From an uncultured Lachnospiraceae bacterium (GTDB taxonomy: Bacteria > Bacillota > Clostridia > Lachnospirales > Lachnospiraceae): 64,000 nucleotides of DNA. Shown here one piece after another: positions 42,943 to 51,578 of this stretch (position 1 is its first letter; the number at the start of each line of letters is the position of its first letter). A model generated the notes under the pieces. It was given only the letters and a program-made list of their open reading frames with translations. It had not been told where the DNA came from and did not search any database. The position numbers were made by a program, and so were the translations under genes. The stretch is taken from contig CABSCP010000004.1 of the NCBI GenBank assembly GCA_902476265.1, forward strand, positions 62,001 to 126,000. Reading direction: 5' to 3'.

Positions 42943-42968
42943 GCCAGCCGTAACCGGCTGGCTTCTCT
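42943..42968 (+). terminator. Terminator after RHH genes
   Basis: GCCAGCCG-taac-CGGCTGGC stem followed by TTCTCT. Stable 8-bp stem; modest T tract. Confidence 0.75.
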
Positions 42969-42990
42969 GTATTAAGGGTGTCATTTCAAG

Positions 42991-43096
42991 ACTCTTTCAA
43001 AATGGTGTAGTAGTGGTGTAGTAAGCGCCTTTAGTTTAGTAAAACCATTGATTTTACAGGCTTTTCCGGGACTTTTCAAGATGTTGCCGTGGCAGA
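42991..43096. repeat. Right-end repeat of element A
   Basis: About 105 bp nearly identical to 45951-46058 at the right end of element B, including the TGGTGTAGTA pair, a block with AAAACCATTGATTTTACAGG and the att core. Related elements share their ends. Confidence 0.88.
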
Positions 43097-43145
43097 CGAA
43101 TAGTATCTTTATCATCTTGATTATATCCCTTCATAAGCCTTCAAA
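43084..43145. other. Attachment site copy 2
   Basis: TTGCCGTGGCAGA (43084-43096) and the following 50 bp repeat att copy 1. On the minus strand it encodes M-I-K-I-L-F-V-C-H-G-N, the LMW-PTP N-terminus, then runs into element A sequence instead of the phosphatase. Confidence 0.88.
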
Positions 43146-43277
43146 TGCCTGTAATTACTGGTTTTTCGGCGTTTTCTTATTTTTGGGGTTTTGCCTCTCT
43201 CTACGCATATCTACATAAATCTGCGTAAATTACCGGGCAAATGGTGTAGTAATTGGTGTTATAGTCACATTCCCTTT

Positions 43278-44771
43278 CTATTTTAATTTTTCAATAAAGA
43301 ATTTTGTTAATTCTTCTATCTCCTCATTATTAGAGGTAAAAAGATACTCCACAACTATCGACGTTAAATCATAGTCATTTTTTCTTATCTGCCGTAATTC
43401 ATGTTTCAATTCATCATACAACTGTTTTCCATTTTTTATTTTTTCAACATCAGTATATACACCATTTTTAATCTTTGTATTATATTCTTTGATTATTATA
43501 TCAAGTGATTTCCCCTGAAAAAGATAATCATTTAATTCTCTAAATAAATTCAAATCTATTTTATTAACTAATTTTTCCAACAGATATTTTTCCAAGCTTT
43601 TAATCGGTAAATAAGCGGGCTCATTTGCAAAGTTAATCCTTTCATTTTTCAAAAACTTCGGCACATCTTTCTTTATATCTCTGTCCAAGACAATAAAAAT
43701 CTTAGTTGTACTTAAAGCTAGATTGGAGCGTATAGTATCATAAGCAAAGCGAAGCACTTGCGTCCATCCTCCAACCGCAATAACTAATACTCTTTTATTA
43801 GAAAGCAGTCTCTTTTGCCGCAAAATTCTTTCTACAATCTCTCTAGCTAATTCATCTTCAACCATAATTATATAGTCATTTCCATAGTTTGAAGATTCAA
43901 GATTTCTTGTTGCATATACCGGATAACATGGATTAATTGCCTCAATACTCCCAGCAATATGTCTCTGCAAGTAATAAATGTTCTCGGCTTGAATACTCCT
44001 AATCAGTTCTATTGAATGAGTTGAAAAAAGAACTACCGTATTATTTTTTTCAGCAATTTCTTTCAAGAAAAAAACTAACCTTCTAAGAGCAGATGAATGC
44101 AAAGCTAATTCTACCTCGTCCAAAAGCATAAATGCAGGTATCTCTCCATAAATCGCTTTTTGCAATCTTCTTTCCAGAGAATTAAGAATAGTTAGCAATA
44201 AATTTTCGCCTGTAGACATGTTTAATTGACTTATTAGTGCACCTTTATTCTCATAATAATAAGGAGCTCTTTGTAATCCCATATCTTTTGCAACTGCTCT
44301 CCTTAACACATATAAATTTTGATAATAACATTCATCATCATGAAGAATGTTGCCCAGACCTTTCTTAACAAATTCAGAGGCATCCTCTAGCTGTTCCTTG
44401 TGAATAGATGCTAACTTTGACAACAGTGAATAATCAACATCTTTAAATCGATTACCAAAGACTATACTTCCTTCGTAAAATCCAGTTATTCCAAGAGAAT
44501 TTTGTTTGGTAGGAGCTTTCCACTTCCCCTGTACTTCTCGTACACTACGTCTCTTTCCATTAAAAGAAAAATCTATATATGCTCCTTCTCTCGGATTTCC
44601 AAAATAATCATAGAAAGATGGTACATAAAAAGCTGCCGCTGCACAAGATATTACCGTACTTTTTCCTGATCCATTCTCGCCAGTTAATGCATATAATCCC
44701 TTTTCAGTAGGTATAGTAAACTCAAAATCATCTATATTTTTTATGTTATGAATTTTTATATTTATCCCCAT
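43278..44771 (-). CDS. OLD-like ATPase with C-terminal TOPRIM domain
   Basis: 497 residues. The ABC-type ATPase half has Walker A LTGENGSGKSTVI, a signature-like LNMSTGENLLL, Walker B FMLLDEVELAL and the switch His in FSTHSIELI. The TOPRIM half has the acidic residue in IMVEDELAREIVERIL, a glycine turn AVGGWTQV and the D-x-D of FIVLDRDIKKD. This is the architecture of OLD nucleases and the ATPase subunits of anti-phage systems. No Gabija UvrD-like partner is adjacent. The ATG at 44771 has GGGAG upstream. The gene is AT-rich and clearly foreign. Confidence 0.85.
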   Translation of the reverse strand: MGINIKIHNIKNIDDFEFTIPTEKGLYALTGENGSGKSTVISCAAAAFYVPSFYDYFGNPREGAYIDFSFNGKRRSVREVQGKWKAPTKQNSLGITGFYEGSIVFGNRFKDVDYSLLSKLASIHKEQLEDASEFVKKGLGNILHDDECYYQNLYVLRRAVAKDMGLQRAPYYYENKGALISQLNMSTGENLLLTILNSLERRLQKAIYGEIPAFMLLDEVELALHSSALRRLVFFLKEIAEKNNTVVLFSTHSIELIRSIQAENIYYLQRHIAGSIEAINPCYPVYATRNLESSNYGNDYIIMVEDELAREIVERILRQKRLLSNKRVLVIAVGGWTQVLRFAYDTIRSNLALSTTKIFIVLDRDIKKDVPKFLKNERINFANEPAYLPIKSLEKYLLEKLVNKIDLNLFRELNDYLFQGKSLDIIIKEYNTKIKNGVYTDVEKIKNGKQLYDELKHELRQIRKNDYDLTSIVVEYLFTSNNEEIEELTKFFIEKLK

Positions 44772-44834
44772 ATTCAATCTCCCTGTTTATTTAATTTTCC
44801 CCTTCCTGTAAGTATTTAACCAATATCTATTTCT

Positions 44835-45890
44835 CTACTCCCAATTCTCTTGTAGGACTGGATGCTGCATCGAAAAAATTTCTTTCTGTCTCTCAATCTC
44901 TGCTTTCAGTTGCTCTTTCGTAGGCAAATAAGTCAGATATTTAGACATAAACAGTCGGTCATTATCATGAAGCACCGAATATCTGGCGATATCCTCATCA
45001 GTTTCTGAGCACAATAGAATCCCAATGGTAGGATTATCTCCCTGACCTCGTTTTAAATCATCATACATACGCACATACATATCAATCTGTCCGACGTCTT
45101 GATGCGTAATCTTCCCCATCTTTAAATCAATGAGTACATAGCACTTAAGTTCAATATTATAAAAAACAAGATCCAGATAATAATCAGATGTTTCCGTTAC
45201 AATGTGTTGTTGCCGAGCAACAAACGCAAATCCCCTGCCTAATTCCATCAAAAAATCTCTAATATGTGAAAGAATGGCAGATTCCAAATCGCCCTCTAAG
45301 TAAGTATCCTCATTTTTGAATCCAAGGAATTCTGCAATCACCGGACTCTTGATAAGTTCAAACTGATTTTTCTGAAGTTCCGCCGTTTTCTGTTTCATTT
45401 CTTCAATTACAGCATCTTTTTTCGGAGCTTGAAGAAGTCTATGATAATATTGCGTACTGATATTACGATCTAAGGTTCTTGAACTCCAGCTCTCGTTAAC
45501 CGCCTCCTTCATATACCAATAACGTGCATTTTCATCCGTAACACGGAGAAGACTCCTAATATGTGTCCAGTTAAGATTGTGAACGCACGCGTTCACAATC
45601 TGTTCATCGGGAAAGCACTGATAAAATTTGATGTAATAATGCAAATTTCTTTTGGAATAATTTTTGCCAAACTCTTTTGTCAAATCGTCTGCCAATGCAG
45701 AAATTAAACCTCTACCATACTCTGCACGTTCACTGCCGCCCAGTTCCTGTTCTACAATTCGTCTGCCAATATTCCAATAGGTAAGCAGCATTGCCTTACT
45801 GGAAGCACTATAGGCTGCTTCTTGTCCAGAAGAAATAATGCTTTTAATTTCTGTAATAACTGATTGGTATGGCGTCAAATGATTTTCCAT
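44835..45890 (-). CDS. DUF1016 (YhcG-like) PD-(D/E)XK nuclease
   Basis: 351 residues. The N-terminal DUF1016_N helical domain reads TYWNIGRRIVEQELGGSERA and GKNYSKRNLHYYIKFYQ; the C-terminal nuclease has the catalytic Asp in YYLDLVFYN and the (D/E)-x-K in YVLIDLKMG. YhcG-type proteins are widespread, often in restriction or defence islands; substrate unknown. 63 bp upstream of the OLD-like gene in the same orientation and the first gene of the pair. GAGGTG precedes the two adjacent ATGs. Confidence 0.9.
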   Translation of the reverse strand: MENHLTPYQSVITEIKSIISSGQEAAYSASSKAMLLTYWNIGRRIVEQELGGSERAEYGRGLISALADDLTKEFGKNYSKRNLHYYIKFYQCFPDEQIVNACVHNLNWTHIRSLLRVTDENARYWYMKEAVNESWSSRTLDRNISTQYYHRLLQAPKKDAVIEEMKQKTAELQKNQFELIKSPVIAEFLGFKNEDTYLEGDLESAILSHIRDFLMELGRGFAFVARQQHIVTETSDYYLDLVFYNIELKCYVLIDLKMGKITHQDVGQIDMYVRMYDDLKRGQGDNPTIGILLCSETDEDIARYSVLHDNDRLFMSKYLTYLPTKEQLKAEIERQKEIFSMQHPVLQENWE

Positions 45891-45950
45891 CATGTCACCT
45901 CAATTTCCCATAATGATTATATTTTAACTTGCTTTTCCTGTCACATCAAG

Positions 45951-46058
45951 GCTCTTTAAAAAATGGTGTAGTAGTGGTGTAGTAAGCGCCTTTTAGTTTA
46001 GTAAAACCATTGATTTTACAGGCTTTTCCGGGACTTTTCAAAATGTTGCCGTGGCAGA
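45951..46058. repeat. Right-end repeat of element B
   Basis: Copy of the sequence at 42991-43096 with few differences, ending in the att core TTGCCGTGGCAGA. Confidence 0.88.
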
Positions 46059-46080
46059 TGAATAATACTTTTATCATATA
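46046..46080. other. Attachment site copy 3
   Basis: TTGCCGTGGCAGA at 46046-46058; on the minus strand the following bases encode M-I-K-V-L-F-I-C-H-G-N, again the LMW-PTP start. Similarity to the other copies stops soon after the ATG, unlike copy 2. Confidence 0.82.
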
Positions 46081-46127
46081 TCTAAAGCTCCTTGAATTTA
46101 CTGTATTCCCTCGGTTTGTTGATCTTT

Positions 46128-46373
46128 TTACGTACTTGTTGTGACCTCTTTTGTGTCATCGTAACCGCTATGAGTATAGGTGTTCAACGTTACTCCAATA
46201 TCAGAGTGTCCCATAAGGATATGATACGCTCGAAACACTCATATACTTCATCAGTCATCGGAACTTATCTTATTACACTGTCATTTTCAACAACTGTACC
46301 CGCGTCCGTCTTGGCGTTGGCTCTCCTCGTTGCGGAGAATATGATTTTTACTATCTCGTCTTTTCCCGCCCAT
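46128..46373 (-). pseudogene. Remnant of a Tn916-type integrase gene
   Basis: The start region (ATG 46373, AGGAG seven bases upstream) encodes MGGKRRDSKNHILRNEESQ, the arm-binding N-terminus. It then passes a stop and jumps to MTDEVYECFERI and, in another frame, MGHSDIGVTLNTYTHSGY, the catalytic C-terminus with Tyr. Most of the gene (about 300 codons) is missing and frames disagree. It has the same place and orientation relative to att copy 3 as int has to att copy 1, so it marks a third element. Confidence 0.88.
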
Positions 46374-46518
46374 GTCCATGCTCCTTTCGTGCAAAAAGAG
46401 ACCTGCCACGATATCCTGAATTATACCATAGACAAAGCTCTTTTTCTATCTTCATTTCAAACAGCACTTCAAGCGGATATACCTACTCATTTACCAAAAG
46501 TACCTATCTAAAGTGCTG

Positions 46519-47112
46519 TTACGTCATTTCAAAACCGCCGTCGGGTGGCTGCGTCATACTTCCTGTTTCATAATAATCGGTTCTTGTCATACCATATAAA
46601 TAGTAATCGCAATAAGTATTTACCATTTTTCCATCCCGAATATGTCCCTCTCGTTTAAATCCTGTTTTTTCCAGCGTTTTATATGACGAGATATTAAGAA
46701 CATGAACATCAGTCCATAGCCGTTGTAATTCTGTTTTTTCAAAACAGAAAATCACTACTTCTGTTAAGGCTTCTGCCATAAGACCATTTCCCTGATAGAT
46801 TGGAGAAAGCCGGAAAGCCACTTTTGCCATACGGTCATTTTCAATGAGATATACCCACATCTCACCAATTACTTTCTTGTCCTTTTTATAAACAATTCCC
46901 CAATGGAAACTCTTTGTAGGTCGCTGATTTTTTTGAAATAGCAATTCCGGGTTTAAGTCACTTTTTCCGGGACGTTTCCCCCAATATTGATACAATGATT
47001 TGTCGCTCAACCATTCTTTCAAATCATCAATATCATCATTTTGCAAAGGACGTAATAGAAGCCTATCTGTTTCAAGTATCGGTTTATTCTGAACATAATC
47101 TTGCAGTTTCAT
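46519..47112 (-). CDS. GNAT acetyltransferase, RimJ/RimL type
   Basis: 197 residues. LETDRLLLRPLQNDDIDDLK is the usual start; the acetyl-CoA loop is LSPIYQGNGLMAEALTEVV (Q-x-x-G-x-A variant QGNGLM) and the C-terminus NISSYKTLEKTGFKREGHIRD. Substrate could be a protein N-terminus, an aminoglycoside-like compound or another amine; not determinable. Part of the accessory stretch right of the element stack. Confidence 0.87.
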   Translation of the reverse strand: MKLQDYVQNKPILETDRLLLRPLQNDDIDDLKEWLSDKSLYQYWGKRPGKSDLNPELLFQKNQRPTKSFHWGIVYKKDKKVIGEMWVYLIENDRMAKVAFRLSPIYQGNGLMAEALTEVVIFCFEKTELQRLWTDVHVLNISSYKTLEKTGFKREGHIRDGKMVNTYCDYYLYGMTRTDYYETGSMTQPPDGGFEMT

Positions 47113-47121
47113 AAATCTCCT

Positions 47122-47598
47122 TTAGAAATTAAAAACTTGTTCCCAATTAAAGCAACCGGACGCTTCCGTACTTCTCGGCCATTCGCTGCACCATACGGGA
47201 ACACCGGGGTTTTCCACTTTGTCAAAACTCGGCGTGTATGGCTTTATATCCAATACGGGAGTGTTGTCGTTAGCGTCAATAAAAGTAACCCGAATAATTC
47301 CCTTGTTAAGATCAATACTGATAATTTCTGATGTTGTTAAAGCAATAGGGTTCGGACGGGCGGGCGACCTTGTGGCGAAAACGCCCATTACTGATGGTGC
47401 ATTTTTATAGGGCTGTTCGGTTTGTAATATGTTTCTGTCTGATTGATTATCACAATCACTGAACCACCACACTACATTGATATGACTAAATCCTTCCAAT
47501 GCTTGCAGTCCGGGAATATATTCCGGCTCCAATTCGATAAATGCTCCGTTATCATCATTCTTTACCTTTCCAATAGGTTTTAATTGATAATCGTTCAT
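47122..47598 (-). CDS. trmO: tRNA m6t6A37 methyltransferase TrmO-like (TsaA)
   Basis: 158 residues of the TsaA/UPF0066 family, SAM-dependent N6-methylation of t6A37 in tRNA-Thr. LKPIGKVKNDD at the start, then INVVWWFSDC, the conserved block GVFATRSPARPNPIALT and a final LDIKPYTPSFDKV with the D-x-K-P-Y motif. Ten bases before the GNAT gene in the same orientation, so co-transcribed. Confidence 0.9.
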   Translation of the reverse strand: MNDYQLKPIGKVKNDDNGAFIELEPEYIPGLQALEGFSHINVVWWFSDCDNQSDRNILQTEQPYKNAPSVMGVFATRSPARPNPIALTTSEIISIDLNKGIIRVTFIDANDNTPVLDIKPYTPSFDKVENPGVPVWCSEWPRSTEASGCFNWEQVFNF

Positions 47599-47698
47599 AT
47601 CGTACCTCCTCGTTTTTCGTTATGAGTTCAGTATAATACCTCACATCATGTGAGATACAAGTGAGAAAATAAAAATGCCCTGCGTTTGCAGGACATTA

Positions 47699-48511
47699 CT
47701 ACCTTAATTCCAAAGGTATTTGTATTTCAGTCAGGTACTTTGCCGGGTTACTCTCATTCCACGCCCCTCTATGTACAATTTGTCGCATGGGGGTTGACAT
47801 TCGATATTTACTGTTTTTTTGCAACCATTCAGCAAAAGCAATATACGCTCCTTTGATATTTGAAAAATCACCACATACCATTGTACAAGCCATAACGGGT
47901 ACAGGCTCAACAGTACGGAAGCAGAACGGGGGAATATTTCTGCATAGTTTATTTACAGGAACGCATAATTCAATATCCACATTTTGTTCCTTATACTCTG
48001 TGTCGTGATAAACAGAAAAGGTATGATTGGGTATCCTTATTTTCTGTTCTTTGGCAAAAGCAGAAAGTTCATTCCATAAATCACCCTCGGAGTAGTATGT
48101 AGGAACAATTCTGCGTAAAGAAAGCACTTGATACTCTGGTATCGCTTTAGTAGAAATGTTGTAATGAAGTTCGCCTTTGTTTTCTTTTATTTCGTTTTTT
48201 GCAATCTCAATTTTCCGTAATTTTTCCTGCTCATTTTGTATAGTATCCATAATTTCTAATCGCTTTTTGTCAAGAGTTTCAAGAAGCAAACAATCATTCA
48301 TTTCAAGCGCAGGCGCAATTTCAGAAACATTAAAACCGCTGTCACGCAAATACAATATTCTGTTTAGACGGGGGATTTGAGTTACAGAGTACAGTCGGTG
48401 TCCCGTCCATTGATCGACTTCTTCTGGCTTTAACAGTCCTACTTCATCATAATATCGAAGCATACGAATAGATACTTGCGTTAGCTTTGAAAACTCACCT
48501 ATTCTAAACAT
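47699..48511 (-). CDS. MerR-family regulator with GyrI-like effector domain
   Basis: 270 residues. The MerR winged helix begins MFRIGEFSKLTQVSIRMLRYYDEVGLLKP; a coiled coil (about 75-115) follows, then a GyrI/AraC-type effector-binding domain (PEYQVLSLRRIVPTYYSEGDLW). Such proteins (BltR/BmrR-like) sense drugs or cationic compounds and activate efflux genes. A palindrome-like GTACAATGGTATAC lies near its start. AGAGGTG precedes the ATG. Confidence 0.88.
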   Translation of the reverse strand: MFRIGEFSKLTQVSIRMLRYYDEVGLLKPEEVDQWTGHRLYSVTQIPRLNRILYLRDSGFNVSEIAPALEMNDCLLLETLDKKRLEIMDTIQNEQEKLRKIEIAKNEIKENKGELHYNISTKAIPEYQVLSLRRIVPTYYSEGDLWNELSAFAKEQKIRIPNHTFSVYHDTEYKEQNVDIELCVPVNKLCRNIPPFCFRTVEPVPVMACTMVCGDFSNIKGAYIAFAEWLQKNSKYRMSTPMRQIVHRGAWNESNPAKYLTEIQIPLELR

Positions 48512-48655
48512 CTTATCACCTCTTGTATACCATTGTACGTGAAGTTTTTATCCTATTATTCTCCCTGACACCTTAATATTTCTTACATAGTGGAAATCCT
48601 TTCCGTGACAAATTGGAAGGCTTTTTTTACATCACAAAGTCTGCTATAAAGTGTA

Positions 48656-50708
48656 CTAAGAATGAACGGCGCGTCGAAAAAGGATCCATGTGCTGATGAA
48701 ATAGCAAATCAGAAGCAACACCAAAATACTGATGGTCATACCGATCTGCAACATCAAAGTTTCAAACCCGATATAGGCTGAAATCTCTGCTGATACGGTT
48801 TGAATAAAATAAACAGTTACAATCGTGGAAACCGTGACCGCTACAAGGATTGGAAGTCCAAACCATACACTTAACTGTTTCCTCACAAGTTTCCCTATCT
48901 GCTGTTCTTCGACGCCCAGATTTCTCAGTACAGAGAAACGATATTTGTACTTACCTGCATCTAAAAGCTGTTGCAAAGACAATATGGTAAGACAAATGAC
49001 CATTAGCACCACAGCACCGTAAATCATGGCGGCCTGTAAGACAAAGTTGTTCGCCTTTGTGCTGTTGATCTGTAAGGTGCGCAGACGGATTGCATAACTG
49101 ACGCCGTTTTCTGTTATCTCCGGATACTCGTCTGAAAAAGCCTGCTCTAATTCAAGGGCAGTTTCATAGGAAATATCTTCCGATGTTGTGAGATAGCGGT
49201 TTTGCATAACTGGCAAAAGCTTTTCGCAAACACTGTCCGGGAATACATAGAGCACATCTGTATAAGAATTATAAACGGTTTCTCCGATTGCTTCCTCGTA
49301 AAAAGGCAGTTTGGAAAGAGTCAATTCTCCTGCATCTGTTTTTATTCTGGAATGTTTCCCAAGAAAGTTATTCCGTTCTTCCCCGGCTGCGATTGACTTC
49401 CATTGTGTTGTGAACTCTTTTTCTGATAAAAAAACCGGCTCATAACCCAGCATTTCCCGGATTGTATTGTAATCACTCAATGAAATCGCTGCAACAGGAA
49501 AATCATATTTCATTCGATTGTGAAAATCATCTTTGCTCGGAAGATAAAGGCTGAAAGTACAGTCATAATCCGTTTCGATACCATGTTCCAAAAGGAAATC
49601 CGTCACAAGTTTATAATTGTCACGGGGAAGGTTTGCTTGGTCATATACATTATTATATCTGGATGAAATCTGCACATCGTACATGGATCGTATGTCCAGA
49701 TATCCCGAAGCCCAGCCGACCAAAACGGGAGCTGCAATAAACATAAAAATGGCGAGCACTAAGGTGACGCTGATCAATGTCATGGTTTTGCCGGTGGTGT
49801 AAAGCTTTGATATCAGCTGTCCGAAAAAGAACAGATTTTCGTCTTTGTATCTATGCTCCGGAGATTTTTCTTTCCAGGCCGCGATGAAGCTGCTGGCAAG
49901 ATAAATCACGGAACAGATGATGAAAATCATATCAGTCAAAACAAATATCAAATATTGATTGACTGTACCGGCGCCCAATGGCAGATAATATTGATTGATC
50001 AGGGACGGTACAACCGCCGCAATACAAGCGTTTAGAACAGCGCAAACCAGCAATCCGAAGATAAATTTATGTAAGCCCCATTTTTTCTTTTTGATAAGCC
50101 ACCATACAGACCAGCTCAAAGTAACTGCCGGAAAAATAATGTTGCCCCAGAACATGATTTGAACGGACATCGCAAAACGGCTGTCATAATAAAACCAGAC
50201 TTTTTGTATTCCTGTCGCACACATCCATATTGCGAATATTTCAAATAAAACAGCCGCAATCACAATGAAGCGGCTCTTTTTCAATGACGGGTCATTCTCC
50301 CGGTCTGCCGCAAGCATATCTATGATTTTAGTTTTCCGAATTGTGTGGCTATTGAATCGTCCTACCATAAGAAAGCTCAAAACAAAGAAGCCAATCGTCA
50401 GCATAACCGTATCCGGAAACAGTGTCCACGTCAGTTCATAATAATTCCCGCTGCCTGCGCCGCAGTATATAATTGTTGACAAATCGTATCAGGAACAGGA
50501 GCAAGAGTGTGATACCACATATCGCTGCCTTCATGCCATCACTTAATATTGTAAAATTATATTTGCTTTCGATATCCGGTTTGTAGTAGCTGCTGGAAAT
50601 GGACAAGAATGAATAAAAGAGGGTGACACAAATTGTCATGGTAACGATATAAACCAGATAATCTTTGACAGACCGCTTTGCATTTCTGAAAATAAGTTTA
50701 ACATACAT
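48656..50708 (-). pseudogene. BceB/FtsX-type ABC permease, broken
   Basis: Two fragments in different frames. The first 91 codons (from ATG 50708, MYVKLIFRNAKRSVKDY) end at RFVNNYILRRRQREL plus stop; the second, 608-residue reading resumes at about YYELTWTLFPDTVML and continues to 48656 with a large extracellular domain (SGYLDIRSMYDVQISSRYNN) and the last helices. Intact BceB-like proteins have roughly 60 further residues with two helices between these blocks, so a deletion with frameshift is the likely cause. The second frame has a weak TTG/ATG start and could give a truncated protein. Confidence 0.78.
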
Positions 50709-51465
50709 GGCTTTGTCCCCCTCCAATTATGGTAAGGACATTCAGAATCTTATTGAAAAAAGCGCTTCTGCTGTCGCTGCCCTTATGTAGTTCTGTTAAA
50801 ATTTCCCCGTCCTGCAAAAAGAGAATACGGTTTGCATAGCTGGCTGTAAAAGCGTCATGCGTTACCATGAGGATTGTGGCCCCCAGCTGTTCATTGATAC
50901 TCCGGATCGTAGACAGAAGCATTTGGGATGAATGACTGTCCAATGCGCCGGTGGGCTCGTCGGCCAAAAGCAATTTGGGATTGTTAATCATGGCTCTGGC
51001 ACAGGCGCAGCGTTGCTTTTGACCGCCGGACACCTGGTACGGATATTTGACCAAAATATCACGGATGTTCAGCTTTTCGGCAATGCTCAAAATACAAGGT
51101 TCCACCTCTTTGGCCGGAGTATGATTGATTGCCAGTGCCAGTGCAATGTTTTCAGAAATTGTCAGCGTATCCAACAGATTAAACTCCTGAAACACAAAGC
51201 CCAGATTTTCCCGGCGGAAACGGGCAAGAGATTTTGGCTTTATCTCCGTGATATCCGTTCCCTCCAGATAAATGTGTCCCGCGCTTACCGTATCAATGGT
51301 AGCAATGCAGTTGAGCAGCGTTGTTTTTCCAGATCCGGACGCTCCCATAATTCCTAAAAATTCGCCTGCTTCCACGGAAAAACTGATATCCTGAATGGCC
51401 TTTGTAATATTTCCCTCATTGCCATAATATTTCTGTATATGCTCCAATTTTAAAATAGGTTTCAT
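50698..51465 (-). CDS. BceA-type ABC transporter ATPase
   Basis: 255 residues of the MacB/LolD-like antimicrobial-peptide resistance group. Walker A GASGSGKTTL, Q loop FVFQEFNLLD, signature VSGGQKQRCA, Walker B LLLADEPTGALDSHSS and H-loop MVTHDAF are present. The ATG at 51465 has AGGAG upstream. It overlaps the start of the broken permease by 11 bp. Confidence 0.92.
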   Translation of the reverse strand: MKPILKLEHIQKYYGNEGNITKAIQDISFSVEAGEFLGIMGASGSGKTTLLNCIATIDTVSAGHIYLEGTDITEIKPKSLARFRRENLGFVFQEFNLLDTLTISENIALALAINHTPAKEVEPCILSIAEKLNIRDILVKYPYQVSGGQKQRCACARAMINNPKLLLADEPTGALDSHSSQMLLSTIRSINEQLGATILMVTHDAFTASYANRILFLQDGEILTELHKGSDSRSAFFNKILNVLTIIGGGQSHVC

Positions 51466-51578
51466 GTATTCTCCTGCCTCCTTAAAGCTTCCTGCTTTTA
51501 TTGTAAGCAACAGACACGTTTTTTTGTATCAAATTTTCTTATGCAGTTCTTACAAAAATGTAAGAAGCGCAGGACGTG

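Larger units (their letters stand above)
32694..43096. mobile_element. Integrative mobilisable element A
   Basis: About 10.4 kb between att copies 1 and 2. It contains a tyrosine integrase and excisionase at the left end, a VapE/CHC2 replication pair, a MobA/L relaxase, DUF3847, a Rep-like winged-helix gene, a divergent XRE repressor and two ribbon-helix-helix genes. There is no type IV secretion system, so it would need a helper: a mobilisable element, not a full ICE. TGGTGTAGTA pairs at each end are likely integrase arm sites. Confidence 0.85.
43084..46058. mobile_element. Element B, short sibling with defence-type cargo
   Basis: About 2.97 kb between att copies 2 and 3. Its left 175 bp resemble the left end of element A and its right 105 bp the right end, including the TGGTGTAGTA sites. 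There is no integrase, relaxase or replication gene: only two AT-rich genes. It could be moved by the integrase of element A acting on its ends (inference). Confidence 0.8.

Noticed and set aside
43278..45890. Complete Gabija, PARIS or Septu system in element B
   Set aside because: The ATPase-TOPRIM protein fits the OLD class but its neighbour is a DUF1016 nuclease, not a UvrD-like GajB, AriB or HNH PtuB, so a named system is not supported.
46092..46511. 139-codon plus-strand frame
   Set aside because: Lies opposite the integrase remnant, which explains the sequence better.
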